From an uncultured Selenomonadales bacterium (GTDB taxonomy: Bacteria; Bacillota; Negativicutes; Selenomonadales; Selenomonadaceae): DNA of 5,980 bases. The stretch is taken from contig CALEPR010000075.1 in assembly GCA_937910665.1 (NCBI GenBank), positions 1 through 5,980 on the forward strand, in the 5' to 3' direction. How positions within the stretch are numbered: the first letter of the stretch is position 1; every line of letters starts with the position of its first letter. The notes beneath the pieces were generated by a model that worked only from the letters and a program-made list of their open reading frames with translations, had not been told where the DNA came from and ran no database searches. Position numbers and translations under genes: made by a program. This document shows positions 4,642 through 5,980 of this stretch, piece by piece.

Positions 4642-5980
4642 TTAATCTCCTCCCCAAATCTTTTTTATGTCACGCGGAATTTTTTTGAAAGTAATTTTAT
4701 TGCGTCGCAAAACAGTTTCACTCATTCCGCACTCGTCTGCATAAATCAAATAACTTTCGGCTTTTATTTCAATCGACCGCAAAAATTCTGCGTCCAAAGT
4801 CGTCAACTTATCTTTATCGTAGTAAAAATAAATTCCCGTGTCGTTAAACTCGCCCAAGTAAAAAGTATTGTTTCCGAGCGGCTTTTTATATTGCGTGTGC
4901 GTTTCGGTGTACCAAATGTAGGCGTTAATTTTTTCAACGTCGATATTTTCGTTGAGATTGTCGCCAATCATCAGCGGCTCACCGATTTCGTAAAAATCAA
5001 AATTTCCGCCAGTCCCTTCGACTTCACCGTAACCTTGAATAACCCGCTTGACTCTCTCGGCGGTGATTTTTTCGGCGTAGTCTTCCATTTCGACGAGAAT
5101 AAATTTCCGCTCGCCGCCGTCAGACTTGTTCAAATTCAAAACTGCGTGCGCCGTCGTTCCACTTCCCGCGAAACTGTCCAACACGATTGAATTTTTGTCT
5201 GTAGACATTTCTAGAATATGCTCAATCAATTCAACAGGCTTTGGATATGAAAAATTTATTCCTAAATTTTTTATTAAAATTGTTCCTTTTGCAGTGATTC
5301 CAATTTTATCTTCCAACCACGAGCCATAAGGCATAGAAGTTTCTCCTGCAGGAAATTTTCTGTAAATGTTCCAAATTTTATTTTTTTCGACTGCTTCAAG
5401 AAAATTATTTTTTAAAAGTTCTTGAGCAGTTTTTTCACTGACTCGCCAGCGTCCTTCCGTTCCGTTATCCTTTATCGGAAAAATTTCTTTGCCGTCAATT
5501 TTTATCGGATAAAACATCGTCGGTCTATCTTCACGTCTGTCAGCTTGCCCCCATTGTCGCAAATTTTCTTTTCGTCCGTCATTTTTTTTCACAATCATGT
5601 TAAATTTTAAATTTAAAATATTCTTTGCGTAACAAATTATATATTCGTGTTCATTTGAAATTATTGAAGTTGTTCCGCCTTTGCCTTGTTTAGATTTCAA
5701 AACAAATTGCGAAATAAAATTTTGCGAACCAAAAATATCATCGCAAATCAATTTCAAATGAGCCTGTTCGTTGTCGTCGATAGAAATAAAAATAGCTCCG
5801 TCCTCCGCGAGAAGTTTTTTCAAAAGTTTCAAACGCGGATACATCATGCAAAGCCATTTGTCGTGGCGAGATAAATCCTCGCCTTCTTTGCCGACGACTT
5901 GATTGAGCCATTTTTTAATTTGAGGAGAATTAACTTTGTCGTTGTAAATCCAGCCTTCGTTGCCTGTGTTGTATGGCGGG
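4642..5980 (-). CDS. mod: Mod, type III DNA adenine-N6 methyltransferase (5' end missing)
   Basis: The visible 445 codons run from the first complete codon at 5979; the N-terminus lies beyond the window. The fragment opens with PPYNTGNEGW, motif IV of a beta-class amino-methyltransferase ((D)PPY), whose Asp codon is cut by the edge. A YPKP motif X-like segment (residues 245-248 of the fragment) and the SAM-binding motif I DSFAGSG (268-274) follow, then an acidic ILVEMED segment (294-300). The order IV-X-I is that of beta-class Mod proteins, with the target-recognition domain (TRD) between about 119 and 244. Mod methylates one adenine in a short asymmetric site and gives the Res-Mod complex its specificity. 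An ATG at 5847 exists but would discard motif IV, so it is internal. EcoP15I-type Mods are roughly 640 aa, so some 150-200 residues are probably missing. No frame break is seen; methylation may well be active although res is disrupted. Confidence 0.93.
   Translation of the reverse strand, partial: PPYNTGNEGWIYNDKVNSPQIKKWLNQVVGKEGEDLSRHDKWLCMMYPRLKLLKKLLAEDGAIFISIDDNEQAHLKLICDDIFGSQNFISQFVLKSKQGKGGTTSIISNEHEYIICYAKNILNLKFNMIVKKNDGRKENLRQWGQADRREDRPTMFYPIKIDGKEIFPIKDNGTEGRWRVSEKTAQELLKNNFLEAVEKNKIWNIYRKFPAGETSMPYGSWLEDKIGITAKGTILIKNLGINFSYPKPVELIEHILEMSTDKNSIVLDSFAGSGTTAHAVLNLNKSDGGERKFILVEMEDYAEKITAERVKRVIQGYGEVEGTGGNFDFYEIGEPLMIGDNLNENIDVEKINAYIWYTETHTQYKKPLGNNTFYLGEFNDTGIYFYYDKDKLTTLDAEFLRSIEIKAESYLIYADECGMSETVLRRNKITFKKIPRDIKKIWGGD
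4647..4653 (-). promoter_or_regulatory. Antitoxin ribosome binding site inside the mod 3' end
   Basis: The minus strand reads GGAGGAG, 6 bases before the antitoxin ATG at 4640. These bases also encode the last residues of Mod (WGGD), and the mod TAA (4642-4644) lies between the site and the ATG. A ribosome finishing mod would therefore be placed to start the antitoxin, indicating translational coupling. Confidence 0.75.
5248..5625 (-). other. Target-recognition segment of mod, AT-rich
   Basis: This part encodes the variable region between the conserved EYIICYAKN block and motif X (YPKP), where beta-class Mods carry their sequence-recognition domain. By hand count, 5221-5640 has 137 G/C in 420 bases (about 33%), against 62 in 120 (52%) at 5041-5160 and 52 in 120 (43%) at 5761-5880. 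The recognised DNA sequence cannot be read from this. Confidence 0.6.

Noticed and set aside
4642..5847. Mod starting at the ATG at 5847 as a short complete methyltransferase
   Set aside because: The frame stays open to the window edge and encodes motif IV (PPYNTGN) upstream of that ATG, which is essential for methylation, so the gene is simply cut by the edge.

Overview
The window is a single minus-strand gene cluster from a bacterial type III restriction-modification (RM) locus with three added genes. Base composition is AT-rich overall (hand-counted 60-base blocks range from about 15% to 53% GC). Every complete gene whose start I could check has a strong GGAGG-type ribosome binding site. 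This fits a low-GC anaerobe of the Bacillota/Negativicutes kind, but there is no rRNA or housekeeping gene here, so the assignment is a weak inference.

Read in transcription order (high to low coordinates): (1) mod, the type III adenine-N6 methyltransferase, cut by the right window edge so that the visible part starts inside its catalytic motif DPPY; (2) a 75-aa AF2212/DUF104-like antitoxin, one base after mod; (3) a 142-aa PIN-domain (VapC-type) toxin overlapping the antitoxin by 17 bases; (4) res, the type III helicase/endonuclease, 17 bases after the toxin; (5) about 60 bases beyond the original end of res, an AlbA_2/Schlafen-fold protein of 391 aa with an unrecognised C-terminal half. The tight spacing indicates one transcript, with translational coupling at least from mod through the toxin.

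The main discovery concerns res. It is split by two separate length changes. The first is at an A7 run (2163-2169), where the reading frame must move by -1 to enter the frame encoding the rest of the protein; the run lies in exact A AAA AAA register and partly inside a perfect 12-bp inverted repeat. The second is an exact 11-bp tandem duplication (1335-1356), which removes the last 22 residues and replaces them with 9. Undoing both gives one clean 902-aa Res with helicase motifs and a PD...EAK nuclease site, ending at 1265. Either Res is switched off or decayed while Mod remains, or its expression depends on slippage (translational, transcriptional or replicative).

The second notable point is architectural: a complete toxin-antitoxin pair sits between mod and res, genes that are normally adjacent. 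Mod protects host DNA and, with Res, would cut unmodified invading DNA. The toxin-antitoxin pair could stabilise the locus or act as a second defence layer, and the AlbA_2 protein is a plausible accessory defence gene; these roles are inferred from context. The target-recognition segment of mod is markedly AT-richer than its catalytic flanks, consistent with domain exchange.
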